A stretch of 64,000 bases of DNA from CAVQMB01 sp963713445 (GTDB lineage Bacteria; Pseudomonadota; Gammaproteobacteria; Competibacterales; Competibacteraceae), in contig CAVQMB010000012.1 in assembly GCA_963713445.1 (NCBI GenBank), positions 44,514 through 108,513 of the forward strand, in the 5' to 3' direction. Numbering within the stretch: the stretch's first letter is position 1; every line of letters begins with the position of its first letter. The position numbers were made by a program, and so were the translations under genes. Below, in pieces: positions 45,012 to 54,901 of the stretch. The notes beneath the pieces were generated by a model. It had not been told where the DNA came from. It searched no databases and saw only the letters and a list, made by a program, of their open reading frames with translations.

Positions 45012-46042
45012 GCGACTGGCTGGCTGGACTCAGCGAGCTCCACGGCGCAGCCGCAGTGCTGGTTACGGTCGCCCGGGCGCGCGGTTCAGCGCCGCGTGCC
45101 GCCGGCACCCGCATGATCGTCACCAGGGAGCGCACTATAGGGACCATCGGCGGTGGCAATCTGGAGCACCGGGCGACGGCCATAGCCCGCGAGCGGCTCG
45201 GATCAGGCGCGCTCCGGCCTGCCCTCAGGGCATTCCCGTTGGGCCCTGCATTAGGGCAATGCTGCGGCGGCCACGTCGATCTGCTGTTCGAGTCCGTAAG
45301 CAGCGACCGGGCTGCCTGGCTGGCGCATTCCGCTGCGACCGCAGGCATGCTGGTCAGCGTGGTCGACGGCCCGAGAGCCGGCGAGCAAGTGCTGGTCGCG
45401 CCGGAAAACGTGGACGGCCGACTCAGCAGCGGCGCCCTGCAGGCCAAGGTCAGCGCACGTGCCCGTGAATTGCTGGCCAACGACGCTGACACCCGTCTGG
45501 AATCGCTGGACGACCAGAGCGTGCTGTTCAGCCGGCTGGCACCGCCGGATTTCGAGATCGCGGTATTTGGCGCCGGCCATGTCGGCAAGGCCGTGGTACA
45601 GACACTCGCCGCTCTGCCATGCCGCATCCTCTGGATCGACAGCCGCGCGGAGCAGTTTCCCGCAGCACTGCCTGGCAATGTGACCACGCTGGTCAGCGAC
45701 GATCCGGAACTGGAGGTCGACGACCTGGCGCCAGACAGTTACATTCTGGTAATGACCCACAGCCATCCGCTCGATCAGGCCATCTGTCAGCGCGTCCTGG
45801 AACGCGGCGGCCACCGCTACCTGGGCCTGATCGGCTCGGCCTCCAAGCGGGCCCGGTTCCGGAAACGCTGGCGGCAGCAGGGTATCAGTGACGCGGCGAT
45901 CGCCGGGCTGACCTGCCCGATCGGTATTGCCGGGATCACCGGCAAGCATCCGGCGGAAATCGCCATCGCGGTAGCGGCCCAGATATTGCTTCACCAATCC
46001 CAGTGCGCAGTCGCCATAGCCCGGGCCACCGGATCGCTATAA
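45008..46042 (+). CDS. xdhC: XdhC-family molybdenum cofactor insertion protein
   Basis: 344 residues from ATG 45008. XdhC binds molybdenum cofactor and helps its sulfuration and insertion into XdhB. N-terminal motifs: VLVTVARARGSAPRAAGTRM, split around GSAPR, then TIGGGNLEH and LGPALGQCCGGHV with the paired cysteines. The C-terminal Rossmann domain has VFGAGHVGKAVV, VMTHSHPLDQAIC and LGLIGSASKRARF, with the closing GITGKHPAEIAIAVAAQIL. The frame is intact although its target is broken. It could serve the IorB-like enzyme at 21-23 kb. Confidence 0.92.
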   Translation: MSDWLAGLSELHGAAAVLVTVARARGSAPRAAGTRMIVTRERTIGTIGGGNLEHRATAIARERLGSGALRPALRAFPLGPALGQCCGGHVDLLFESVSSDRAAWLAHSAATAGMLVSVVDGPRAGEQVLVAPENVDGRLSSGALQAKVSARARELLANDADTRLESLDDQSVLFSRLAPPDFEIAVFGAGHVGKAVVQTLAALPCRILWIDSRAEQFPAALPGNVTTLVSDDPELEVDDLAPDSYILVMTHSHPLDQAICQRVLERGGHRYLGLIGSASKRARFRKRWRQQGISDAAIAGLTCPIGIAGITGKHPAEIAIAVAAQILLHQSQCAVAIARATGSL

Positions 46043-46077
46043 TGAGCGCCGTCATCAGTCCTAGCGGAGACCCGACC

Positions 46078-47086
46078 GTGGACAGCTTTATCCACCATCT
46101 GCCCAAAGTCGAACTGCACCTGCACATCGAAGGGTCGCTGGAGCCCGAACTGATGTTCAGATCGGCGCCCGCAACAGCGTAGCCCTACCCTACGCAGTCG
46201 GTCGATGGAGCTGCGCCGGCCTATCAGTTCAACGACCTGCAGTCGATTTCCTCGACATCTACTACGCCGGGCGCCGCGGTACTGCTCAAGCACGCGGACT
46301 TCTACGACATGACCTGGGCCTATCTGGAAAAGTGCCGTGCGCAGAATGTCCGTCACTGCGAGATATTCTTCGATCCGCAGACCCACACCGACCGCGAAAG
46401 TGCCGTTCCAGACTGTGATCACCGGCATTCACGACGCACTAGTGGACGGCGCCGAGCAACTGGGTGTCAGTTCACGGCTGATTCTGTGCTTTTTGCGTCA
46501 CCTCAGCAGTGAGGCGGCCATGGCCACGCTGGAGCAGGCCTTGCCCTACCGCGATTGGATCACAGCGGTCGGGCTGGACTCATCCGAACTCGGTCATCCG
46601 CCGGAGAAATTCCAGGCGGTATTCGACCGGGCCCGGGCTGAAGGTTTTCTGACCGTCGCCCACGCCGGCGAGGAAGGGCCGCCAGACTACATCTGGCAGG
46701 CCCTGGATCTGCTAAAGGTGGCGCGTATCGACCATGGCGTGCAATGTTCCCACGACTCGAGGCTTATGGAGCGCCTGCGGGAAGCGCGTATACCGCTGAC
46801 CGTATGTCCGCTATCCAACGTCAAATTGCGGGTGTTTGAACGATTGGCTGATCACAATCTGAAGCAACTTCTGGAGCAGGGTCTTTGCGTCACCGTGAAC
46901 TCCGACGATCCAGCCTATTTCGGCGGCTACCTGGAAGAGAACTTTGTCGAGACCGCACAAGCCCTGAAGCTGAGCCGCACCAACATCGAACAGCTCGCCC
47001 GCAACGCTATCGACGCATCGTTTCTCGAGCCAGCCGCCAAACAGCGCTTATACGACGAACTCAACAAATACTGCGCGGCTGCCTGA
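46078..47086 (+). pseudogene. Adenosine deaminase homologue with scrambled N-terminus
   Basis: From GTG 46078 (after GCGGAGA) the frame reads HHLPKVELHLHIEGSLEPELMF, the start of adenosine/adenine deaminases with the His-x-His zinc pair. It then shifts within 46160-46400, where VALPY, YQFNDLQS, FLDIYYAG, VLLKHADFYDMTWAYL and HCEIFFDPQTHT occur in different frames. From about 46400 one frame continues to the end with HAGEEGP, RIDHGVQC, LTVCPLSNVKL and TVNSDDPAYF. A product from ATG 46337 would lack the first zinc ligands. Three or more lesions. Confidence 0.82.
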
Positions 47087-47174
47087 GCATCTGCGGGCAC
47101 GCTTGCCCGCCACACCAGAGGAGGTACAAGCATAATGCGTCACCCTCATGCACCGGCAGTGCCAGGGCTGGATC

Positions 47175-48770
47175 ATGGCTGAAGCGACGCCGCAGCTGGA
47201 ACTGCGCGGCATCAGCAAGGCATATCCGACGGTTGTGGCCAACGACCATGTCGATCTTCGGTTAATGCCGGGCGAGTTGCATGCGTTGCTGGGTGAAAAC
47301 GGTGCCGGGAAAAGCACGCTGGTAAAGTGCATTTATGGCGTCGTGCGCCCGGACGCCGGCCAGATTCTGTGGGAAGGGAGCCCGGTGCTGGTGCGCAGTC
47401 CAGCGGTCGCGCAGCAGCTTGGGATTGGCATGGTATTTCAGCATTTCTCGCTGTTCGAGACCTTGACCGTGGCACAGAATATCGCGCTCACGGTGACCGG
47501 TCACGGCAGGCTGCGCCAGCTGGCTACGCGCATCCGCGAGATCTCGACCCAGTACCGGCTGCCCATCGACCCACATCGCCATGTCTACGATTTGTCCGTG
47601 GGTGAGCGCCAGCGCGTCGAGGTCGTGCGGTGTCTGCTGCAAAATCCAAAGCTGCTCGTTATGGACGAGCCTACGTCGGTGCTGGCACCGCAGGAGGTCG
47701 AACCCCTGTTCGACACCTTGCGCCGACTCGCCGCCGAGGGGCGCACTGTGCTCTACATCAGCCACAAACTGGAAGAAGTGCGGGCATTGTGCGAGCGTGC
47801 CACCATAATGCGGGCGGGCAAGGTAGTGGCCACCTGCGATCCACGTCGGGAGTCGGGCAACAGCCTGGCGCAGCTAATGATCGGTGGCGAGGTGCCGGAA
47901 TGCGAGCATCGCGCTAACGCCGCAGGCGAGCGTATCTGCCTGACTGTCCGCGGGCTCGACCACCAGCCCGCGGACCCGTTCGGAACATCTCTCAGGAATC
48001 TGAACCTGGCACTCCGCGCCGGCGAAATACTGGGCATCGCTGGTGTGGCAGGTAACGGCCAGCAGGAACTTCTGGCCCTGCTGTCCGGCGAAGCCCGGGC
48101 GCGGCGCCCGGATATGATCCTGCTGGAAGACCGGCCCGTGGGTCAACTGGACCCGAGCCGGCGCCGTAAACTGGGGTTGGCGTTCGCCCCGGCCGAACGC
48201 CTCGGGCGCGGCACGGTGCCCGATCTGTCACTTGCCGCCAACGCCTGCCTGACCGCTTATCACAAAGGGCTGGTACGACACGGACTCGTACGCTACCGCG
48301 AAGTGGCGCGTTACGCCCAGCAGGTGTGCGAGCGCTTCCGGGTGGTTGCCAGTGGCGTCGATGCGACCGCGAAGAGTCTGTCCGGGGGCAATCTACAGAA
48401 ATTCGTGATCGGCCGTGAGATCCTGCTCGCGCCCAAAGTGCTGGTTGCGGCCAATCCCACCTGGGGCGTGGACGTTGGCGCGGCCACGGTGATTCACCAG
48501 GCCTTACTCGATCTGGCCGCAACGGGCACCGGGGTGGTGGTGCTATCGGAGGATCTGAGCGAATTGTTCGAAATCTGTGACCGCATAACGGTGATCTACG
48601 AAGGACATCTGTCCCCGGTACGGTCAGCGCACGAAACCGACCGCGACGAGATCGGGCGCTGGATGACCGGGGTTACCGGGGAAGCAGCATCGCAAACGGC
48701 CGCTGCGATGCCCGGCTTACCCTCCGATCGGGCGATGGGCGAGGAGCAGCGCGATGCAGTTGGCACTTGA
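47175..48770 (+). CDS. BMP-type (nucleoside) ABC importer ATPase, two domains
   Basis: 531 residues from ATG 47175. Domain 1 has Walker A GENGAGKST (near 43), signature LSVGERQRVE and Walker B LLVMDEPTSVLA. Domain 2 begins near 262 with GIAGVAGNGQQEL (a degenerate Walker A), signature LSGGNLQKFV and VLVAANPTWGVDV in place of a full Walker B. This asymmetry is normal for the YufO/NupA/RbsA-like class. It overlaps the permease gene by 17 bp. With the next three genes it makes a full nucleoside-type importer, the intact version of the one broken at 32-35 kb. Confidence 0.92.
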   Translation: MAEATPQLELRGISKAYPTVVANDHVDLRLMPGELHALLGENGAGKSTLVKCIYGVVRPDAGQILWEGSPVLVRSPAVAQQLGIGMVFQHFSLFETLTVAQNIALTVTGHGRLRQLATRIREISTQYRLPIDPHRHVYDLSVGERQRVEVVRCLLQNPKLLVMDEPTSVLAPQEVEPLFDTLRRLAAEGRTVLYISHKLEEVRALCERATIMRAGKVVATCDPRRESGNSLAQLMIGGEVPECEHRANAAGERICLTVRGLDHQPADPFGTSLRNLNLALRAGEILGIAGVAGNGQQELLALLSGEARARRPDMILLEDRPVGQLDPSRRRKLGLAFAPAERLGRGTVPDLSLAANACLTAYHKGLVRHGLVRYREVARYAQQVCERFRVVASGVDATAKSLSGGNLQKFVIGREILLAPKVLVAANPTWGVDVGAATVIHQALLDLAATGTGVVVLSEDLSELFEICDRITVIYEGHLSPVRSAHETDRDEIGRWMTGVTGEAASQTAAAMPGLPSDRAMGEEQRDAVGT

Positions 48771-49839
48771 GCCGCGGGTACAGAATTCCCGCTTAATGCG
48801 GGTGGTTTCACCGCTGGTCGCAGCGATACTGACCGTGCTGTTCAGCATCGTGCTGTTTACCCTGCTGGGCCGGGACCCGTGGCAGGGGCTCTACACCTAC
48901 TTCGTGGACCCGGTGAACAACCTGTACGGGGTCAGCGACTGGCTGCTCAAAGCGGCGCCATTACTGCTCATCGCCATGGGCCTGGCAATCGGCTTTCGCG
49001 CCAACGTGTGGAATATCGGCGCTGAAGGCCAGTTGACCGTGGGCGCCATCTGCGGCACCGGCGTGGCGCTGGCCTGCTACGGCCACGGCGGCTGGTGGCT
49101 GCTGCCCCTGATGGTGCTGGCGGCTGCCATCGGCGGCGCCGCCTGGGCAGCAATCCCGGCGTTTCTCAAGACGCGACTCAACACCAACGAAATCCTCACC
49201 AGTCTGATGCTGGTCTACGTCGCCTCGCATCTGCTGCAATACCTGGTGCACGGACCCTGGCGCGACCCCCAGGGTTTCAACTTTCCCCAGACCAGAGCAT
49301 TCACCCACTGGGCCACACTACCGATCGTCGTGCCGGGCACCGAGATCAACATCGCCACCGTGGCCACCCTGCTGGTCGTGCCGCTGGGATGGCTGCTGCT
49401 CAACCGGATGTTTCTGGGGTTTCAAATCCGGGTGTCGGGACTGTCGGCGGGGGCGGCCGACTACGCTGGATTCAGCCGCACCCGCCTGGTGTGGTGCACG
49501 CTGCTGCTGAGCGGTGCACTGGCGGGACTGGCCGGGTTGTTCCAGGTGGCTGGCCCGATCGGCCAGCTCCAGCCGCAGATCTCGCCGGGCTATGGCTTCA
49601 CCGCTATCATCGTCGCGTTCCTGGGTCAGCTCGAACCCGTCGGCATATTGTTTGCCAGTCTGTTGGTTGCCCTGCTCTATGTGGGCGGCGATCAGGTCCA
49701 GATCGCGCTGCACTTACCCAGCGCGGTGGCCGGACTGTTTCAGGGATTACTGCTGTTCCTGGTGCTGGGCACTGATGTGCTGATCCGTTACCGCATACGA
49801 CTGCGCCGCCAGCCGCTGGAGGAGGCGGTCGATGGCTGA
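48754..49839 (+). CDS. BMP-type ABC importer permease 1
   Basis: 361 residues with about eight to ten TM helices. The family motif FRANVWNIGAEGQLTVGA is near 77, TRLNTNEILTSLMLVYVA near 142 and YGFTAIIVAFLGQLEP near 282. The long C-terminus ends in an Arg-rich tail (RYRIRLRRQ). It overlaps both its neighbours in the operon. The broken paralogue 32765-33826 shares the same motifs. Confidence 0.9.
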   Translation: MQLALEPRVQNSRLMRVVSPLVAAILTVLFSIVLFTLLGRDPWQGLYTYFVDPVNNLYGVSDWLLKAAPLLLIAMGLAIGFRANVWNIGAEGQLTVGAICGTGVALACYGHGGWWLLPLMVLAAAIGGAAWAAIPAFLKTRLNTNEILTSLMLVYVASHLLQYLVHGPWRDPQGFNFPQTRAFTHWATLPIVVPGTEINIATVATLLVVPLGWLLLNRMFLGFQIRVSGLSAGAADYAGFSRTRLVWCTLLLSGALAGLAGLFQVAGPIGQLQPQISPGYGFTAIIVAFLGQLEPVGILFASLLVALLYVGGDQVQIALHLPSAVAGLFQGLLLFLVLGTDVLIRYRIRLRRQPLEEAVDG

Positions 49840-50761
49840 CGGTGGCTTGGTCATTGCGATTTTTGTCGCTACCGTTCAGGCGGGAACCCCGCTGGCTTTG
49901 GCCGCGCTGGGCGAACTGATTGCCGAACGCTCGGGCGTGCTCAACCTGGGCGTGGAAGGCATGATGCTGATGGGCGCGGTAATCGGCTTCATGGTCACGG
50001 TGACCACCCACAGCGCGATCCTGGGTATCCTGGCGGCCATCGGCGCCGGTATGGCCATGGCCGCCTTGTTCGCGCTACTGACCCAGTTGCTGATCGCCAA
50101 CCAGGTGGCCACCGGGTTGGCCATGACCATCTTCGGCGGTGGCTTGAGCGCCTTCCTGGGCCAACACTACACCGGCATCTCCCTGCCCGGCCTGACCGAG
50201 CTGCACGTAGCAGGGCTCAGCAATCTGCCGGTGATCGGACCGGCACTGTTTTCGTTCGACGGCCTGGTTTACCTCTCCTGGCTGCTACCGGTTCTGATCT
50301 ACTGGTTTTTATACCGAACCCGGGCCGGGCTGGTTTTGCGGGCGGTGGGCGAGTCTCCGGACGTGGCGCATTCACTGGGTTATCCGGTAGTGGGTATCCG
50401 CTGTCTGGCGGTTTTGTTCGGCGGTGCACTGGCGGGTCTGGCGGGGGCGTATCTGTCACTGGCCTACACCCCCCTGTGGCAACAGGGCATGACCGCGGGC
50501 CGGGGATGGATTGCCCTGGCGCTGGTGGTGTTTGCGACCTGGCGGCCGGGCTTGGTAATGGCCGGGGCCTACCTGTTCGGTTTCGTCACCGTGGCACAGT
50601 ACCAGGGCCAGGGCCTCGGATTAAACGTACCGACCGACTGGTTGGCCATGCTGCCGTATCTGGCAACCATCGCGGCGCTGGTGCTGATCTCCGCGGACCG
50701 CACCCGGGTGCGGTTGAATGCGCCCGTTTCGCTGGGCAAGCCCTTCCATGCCACCGGCTGA
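49832..50761 (+). CDS. BMP-type ABC importer permease 2
   Basis: 309 residues. The N-terminal motif ALAALGELIAERSGVLNLGVEGMMLMGA (split here as GELIAERSGVLNLGVEG, near 27) is diagnostic for the second permease of nucleoside importers. FLGQHYTGISLPGL near 107 and VGIRCLAVLFGGALAGLAGAYL near 188 follow. Eight or so TM helices. It overlaps permease 1 by 8 bp. A 189-bp gap with GC-rich palindromes separates it from the binding-protein gene. Confidence 0.9.
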   Translation: MADGGLVIAIFVATVQAGTPLALAALGELIAERSGVLNLGVEGMMLMGAVIGFMVTVTTHSAILGILAAIGAGMAMAALFALLTQLLIANQVATGLAMTIFGGGLSAFLGQHYTGISLPGLTELHVAGLSNLPVIGPALFSFDGLVYLSWLLPVLIYWFLYRTRAGLVLRAVGESPDVAHSLGYPVVGIRCLAVLFGGALAGLAGAYLSLAYTPLWQQGMTAGRGWIALALVVFATWRPGLVMAGAYLFGFVTVAQYQGQGLGLNVPTDWLAMLPYLATIAALVLISADRTRVRLNAPVSLGKPFHATG

Positions 50762-50950
50762 TCAGGCCCCTCCGCACCACCAGCGTCGCGACGCCCGGCA
50801 CTGGCGGTCCAGGTTATCTTTCCCCAGTTGGCCGGCTCGCGGCCGGCAGCCGGGAAGGAAGGCGCTTCCTGCCAGACCAGGAGGTCCGCGCGGGGCATTT
50901 TGAATCGCTGATACCACGCTGCAAAACCTTGCCTCAGGAGTAATAGAATC

Positions 50951-52042
50951 ATGAAACGCAGAGACTTCATCAAGACCGTTGCGGCCACCTCAACCATCGC
51001 GGGAACTACCGGTTTCGGCCGTCTGGCGTTGGCCGCTGAACCCCTTAAGGTGGGCTTCGTATACGTCGGTCCGGTGGGTGATTACGGCTGGACTTATGAT
51101 CACGACCAGGGTCGCAAATACATGGCCGAGAAGCTCGGATCGCGGGTTAAGACCACATACGTCGAAAACGTGCCGGAAACCAATGACGCCGTTCGGGTGA
51201 TCCGTGAGCTGGCCAGCAGGGGCAATAGGCTGATTTACACCACCTCGTTCGGCTACATGGACCCGACCATGCGGGTGGCACGGCAATTCCCCAAGACCTA
51301 TTTCGAGAGCTGCACCGGCTACAAGCTGGCCCATAATGTGGGTACTTACATGCCACGCTGGTATGAGGCGCGGTATCTGACCGGGCTGATCGGCGGTGCC
51401 ATGACCAAAAGCAACATTATTGGCTACGTGGCGCCCTACCCGATCCCGGAGGTCATCCGCGGCATCAACGCCTTCACCATCGGCTTGCACGCAGTTAACC
51501 CCAAGGCCACGGTCAAAGTGATTTTCGTCAACACATGGTATGACCCGGGCAAGGAACGTCTGGCGGCCGAGACGCTGATCACCCAGGGTGCCGATGTACT
51601 CAACAAACACACCGATTCCCCGGCGGTGATTCAGGTGGCGGCGGAGAAAGGCGCTTACTCGTTCGGCTACGACTCCAACATGAAGCGGTTCGGCCCCAAG
51701 TCGGTGCTCACCTCAATCGTCAACGACTGGGGGATCTATTACCTCAACACCACCAAAGCAGTGCTCGACAGGACCTGGAAATCACGGGCCGTATGGGACG
51801 GTCTGAAGAGCGGCATGGTGCAGCTGGCGCCTCTCAACTCGGCTATTCCCAAGCACACCGCGGACCAGTTCGCCAAGCAAAAGCAGGCCATTGAAGCGGG
51901 CGACTTCACCATCTTCAAAGGACCGCTCAAGGATCAAAGCGGCAAAATACGCGTCGCCCAGGGCAAGAGCATGAGCGACGCCGAGATCCTGCACATGAAC
52001 TATTTCCTGGACGGCGTGCAAGGGCATCTGCCGAAGAGCTGA
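50951..52042 (+). CDS. BMP-family substrate-binding protein, Tat-type signal
   Basis: 363 residues. The N-terminus MKRRDFIKTVAATS is a twin-arginine signal, so the protein may be exported folded. The mature part shows VGFVYVGPVGDYGWTYDHD near 37, YTTSFGYMDPTMRVARQFP near 96, IGYVAPYPIPEVIRGINAF near 157 and FVNTWYDPGKE near 193. This is the purine/nucleoside-binding BMP family, of the class annotated as Bmp/PnrA. It closes the importer operon and gives ligand specificity. An AGGAGT site precedes the ATG. Confidence 0.9.
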   Translation: MKRRDFIKTVAATSTIAGTTGFGRLALAAEPLKVGFVYVGPVGDYGWTYDHDQGRKYMAEKLGSRVKTTYVENVPETNDAVRVIRELASRGNRLIYTTSFGYMDPTMRVARQFPKTYFESCTGYKLAHNVGTYMPRWYEARYLTGLIGGAMTKSNIIGYVAPYPIPEVIRGINAFTIGLHAVNPKATVKVIFVNTWYDPGKERLAAETLITQGADVLNKHTDSPAVIQVAAEKGAYSFGYDSNMKRFGPKSVLTSIVNDWGIYYLNTTKAVLDRTWKSRAVWDGLKSGMVQLAPLNSAIPKHTADQFAKQKQAIEAGDFTIFKGPLKDQSGKIRVAQGKSMSDAEILHMNYFLDGVQGHLPKS

Positions 52043-52105
52043 CCCATGCGGGCGGCAATGATGTGCCCGCCGGACAGATGAGCAGCGACCAGAAGCTGCT
52101 CAGCC

Positions 52106-52606
52106 TCAACGGGTTCGTCGAGGGCAAGCTGCCGAAGTAGACCCAGATTTGCCGCGGCGCGATGGGGCGGCGACTGGCGCAGCACCACGGCGGTCTGTTC
52201 GGTCTCGCGGATGAGGTGCTCGGAGGGCGGGTGGAATTCGTCGTCGGGCCGAATGCGCTCCCCCCAGGCCAGCGTCGTGGAGTTGCTGCAGCAGGGCATC
52301 GAAGCGCTGCTGCAACGCCGCCAGGCCGTCCTCCACCCGGGCACCGACTTCACGAATCTCGCTCACCACGGCCGCCTGCAGATCGTCCAGCCGCACGTCC
52401 AGGTAGCCGGTCCAGTCGGCGAACTGCTCGCGGAAGGTCTGCAGCCGTGTACGGTGGGTCCCGACCGCGGCGAGCAGGTCGTCGAGCCGGTCGGTCTGGG
52501 CCAACAAGCCGTCGCGCCGCTCGCGGTCACCCGCTTGGTTGGCCTCGGTCAGTGCGGCCTGGAGCTGGCTTTGCTGCTGCTGCAGGGCTTCAAGCCGGGG
52601 CCGCAA
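52106..52606 (-). pseudogene. Coiled-coil gene fragment
   Basis: A 166-residue frame with a long Leu/Gln/Ala coiled coil (about 1-115, for example LEALQQQQSQLQAAL and VGARVEDGLAALQQRFDALL). After about residue 117 the pattern degenerates into Arg-rich text, while a neighbouring frame continues plausibly (SEHLIRETEQTAVVLRQSPP, ending near 52140). This suggests a frameshift inside a longer protein. No start-to-end domain is recognised. It is part of the fragment cluster between the importer and the Atm1 gene. Confidence 0.45.
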
Positions 52607-52619
52607 ATGGGTTAAGGGG

Positions 52620-52923
52620 CACCGCCACGCTCGACGATGCGGCCCTGACCGGGCACGCCGATCTGATCGGCGTCGATAACGTGCTGCACCAGCGTGGTTC
52701 AGCCACGACCTGGATGACCCGCCGCGGTTCGGCCAGGCGCTGGGCGAATTCAGAGCACGCCATCCAACCGGCCGCAGGCGAGCAGCGCGTGCTCCAACAA
52801 GCGCTGGCGGGCACCGCCGAGGTCGAGTGGCGGTTCGGGCGGCAGGGACGCTGGCACGAAAGCACGCACGGCTTCGCCCGCGGTAGTGGTGATTTCATAA
52901 CGGCCTGTCGTTCCGCGTTTCAT
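52620..52923 (-). pseudogene. Fragments of a Fic-family N-terminus and an ABC ATPase end
   Basis: From ATG 52923 a 57-residue frame reads TGRYEITTTAGEAVRAFVP then LPPEPPLDLGGARQRLLE and ACGRLDGV, the usual N-terminus of Fic-domain AMPylation proteins, before a TGA (52750-52752). The Fic core is absent. Further on, about 52681-52625, the minus strand encodes VIDADQIGVPGQGRIVERG, resembling the end of an exporter ATPase (compare VVDADQIIVLDQGHIAERG in the gene 53061-54896). Unrelated gene ends abut here, a sign of repeated deletion. Confidence 0.5.
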
Positions 52924-53060
52924 GGTGCGTTGTTCTCACACACGTGAATAAGCGGGTCCACTATTAACATAAACACACTCATTCGTTAATAGGGAGCTTC
53001 CACGACTGGTCGATTGCCGGCGCTGCGGCGGCCAACACCCGCGCAACACGGGCTGAGGCG

Positions 53061-54896
53061 TTACGCCACCAGCGCCGCCGAGCCGGAACCGGCGGTCTTT
53101 TGTTCGGCCTGCTGGCGCCACAGGCGGGCGTAAAGCCCTTCACGCGCCAGCAGGTCGGCATGACTGCCGCGCTCGGCGATGTGGCCCTGATCGAGCACGA
53201 TGATCTGATCGGCATCGACCACCGTGGACAACCGGTGAGCGATCACCAGCGTGGTGCGGCCGCTGCTGACCTCGCGCAGATTGGCCTGGATCTCCCGCTC
53301 GGTCCGGGTATCCAACGCGCTGGTGGCCTCGTCGAACAGCAGAATCGGTGGATCCTTGAGGATGGTACGGGCGATTGCGACCCGCTGCTTCTCACCGCCC
53401 GAGAGTTTCAGGCCACGCTCGCCGACCCGGGTCTGATAGCCGTCCGGGAGGGTCATGATGAAATCATGGATACGGGCCAGCCTCGCGGCCTGTTCGACTT
53501 CACCCGGGGTGGCGCCAGGCCGGCCATAAGCGATGTTGTAGTAGATGGTGTCGTTGAACAGCACCGTGTCCTGGGGCACCACGCCGATGGCGGCGCGCAG
53601 CGACTGCTGGGTGACCGAGCGGATGTCCTGGCCGTCGATCAGCACAGCACCGGCGGTAACATCGTAAAACCGGTACAGCAACCGGCTTATCGTCGACTTG
53701 CCGGCCCCGGTCGAACCGACGATGGCAACGGTCTCGCCGGGTGCCACCGTAAAGCTCACCGCCGCCAGGACCGGCCGGCGCGGATCGTAACCGAAACCGA
53801 CCTCGCGGAACTCCACCGCGCCGCCCGTCACCTTGAGTGGCGCGGCATCGGGCCGGTCGCTGATCTCGCCTGGCACCGCCAGTAGCGAGAACAGTTGTTC
53901 GATGTCGACCAGACTCTGCTTGAGTTGACGGTAGACGAAACCGAAGAAGTTCAGCGGCTGGTAGAGTTGGATCAGATAGGTGTTGACCAGCACGAAGTCC
54001 CCGACCGTGAGCTGACCGGTGACGATGCCGGCAGCCGCCATATACATCACCACCGTGAGGCCGGCGCTGATGATCAGCGCCTGACCGGTGTTAAGCACTG
54101 CCAGCGATACCCGGCTCTGCACGGCCGCCTGCTCGTAACCCGCCAGCGCCTGGTCGTAGCGGGCCACCTCATGGGCCTCGTTGTTGAAATACTTGACCGT
54201 CTCAAAGTTCAGCAGACTGTCAATGGCCTTGGTATTGGCCTCCTGGTCCGAGTCGTTCATGCGCCGGCGAAACTGAATCCGCCACTCGGTCACCACCAGG
54301 GTGTACGTCAGATAGCCGACGACGGTGATCAGGGTGGCCAGAGCGAACCAGATGTTGAGCATCCGCCACAGGATGGCTACCACCAGCAGAATCTCGATCA
54401 GCGTCGGCAGAATATTGAACAGCAGAAAGCTCAGCAGACTTTCGATGGCGTTGGTGCCGCGCTCGATCACCCGCGACATGCCACCGGTCTGACGATCCAG
54501 ATGAAACCGCAGCGAGAGCCCGTGCAGATGCCGAAACACCGTGGCGGCAACCGTGCGCATGGCACGCTGGGCAACCCGGGCAAACAGCGCGTCACGCAGT
54601 TCGCCGAACGCCAGGCTTGAAACCCGTGCCAGGCCGTAACCGACAATCACCGCAAGTGGAAGAACCAGAGCGCCACCAGCCTGGGACGTAAGCGCATCGA
54701 CAGCCTGCTTGTAGAGTACCGGCACGTAGACCGTCGCTCCCTTGGCCAGCACCAGACAGGTCAGCGCCAGCACCACCCGCAGCCGCAACAGCGGTTGGCC
54801 GGCAGGCCACAGGTAAACGGCCAGCGAACGTAGCGCACCCAGTTCAGCGCGCCACCCGCGGGCACTCGCCGCCGGCCCTGGACTCAGTGGTTTCAT
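53061..54896 (-). CDS. Atm1/HMT1-type ABC exporter
   Basis: 611 residues, fused membrane and ATPase domains. Six TM helices span about 30-330. The region FGFVYRQLKQSLVDIEQLFSLL near 320 is characteristic of the Atm1/ABCB7 class, which exports glutathione-linked persulfides or metal complexes. The ATPase has Walker A GSTGAGKST, signature LSGGEKQRVA, Walker B ILLFDEATSALD and switch His in VIAHRLSTV. It works as a homodimer in the inner membrane. The enoyl-CoA hydratase homologue lies 5 bp upstream on the same strand, so the two may be co-transcribed. Confidence 0.9.
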   Translation of the reverse strand: MKPLSPGPAASARGWRAELGALRSLAVYLWPAGQPLLRLRVVLALTCLVLAKGATVYVPVLYKQAVDALTSQAGGALVLPLAVIVGYGLARVSSLAFGELRDALFARVAQRAMRTVAATVFRHLHGLSLRFHLDRQTGGMSRVIERGTNAIESLLSFLLFNILPTLIEILLVVAILWRMLNIWFALATLITVVGYLTYTLVVTEWRIQFRRRMNDSDQEANTKAIDSLLNFETVKYFNNEAHEVARYDQALAGYEQAAVQSRVSLAVLNTGQALIISAGLTVVMYMAAAGIVTGQLTVGDFVLVNTYLIQLYQPLNFFGFVYRQLKQSLVDIEQLFSLLAVPGEISDRPDAAPLKVTGGAVEFREVGFGYDPRRPVLAAVSFTVAPGETVAIVGSTGAGKSTISRLLYRFYDVTAGAVLIDGQDIRSVTQQSLRAAIGVVPQDTVLFNDTIYYNIAYGRPGATPGEVEQAARLARIHDFIMTLPDGYQTRVGERGLKLSGGEKQRVAIARTILKDPPILLFDEATSALDTRTEREIQANLREVSSGRTTLVIAHRLSTVVDADQIIVLDQGHIAERGSHADLLAREGLYARLWRQQAEQKTAGSGSAALVA

Positions 54897-54901
54897 AGGC
54901 C

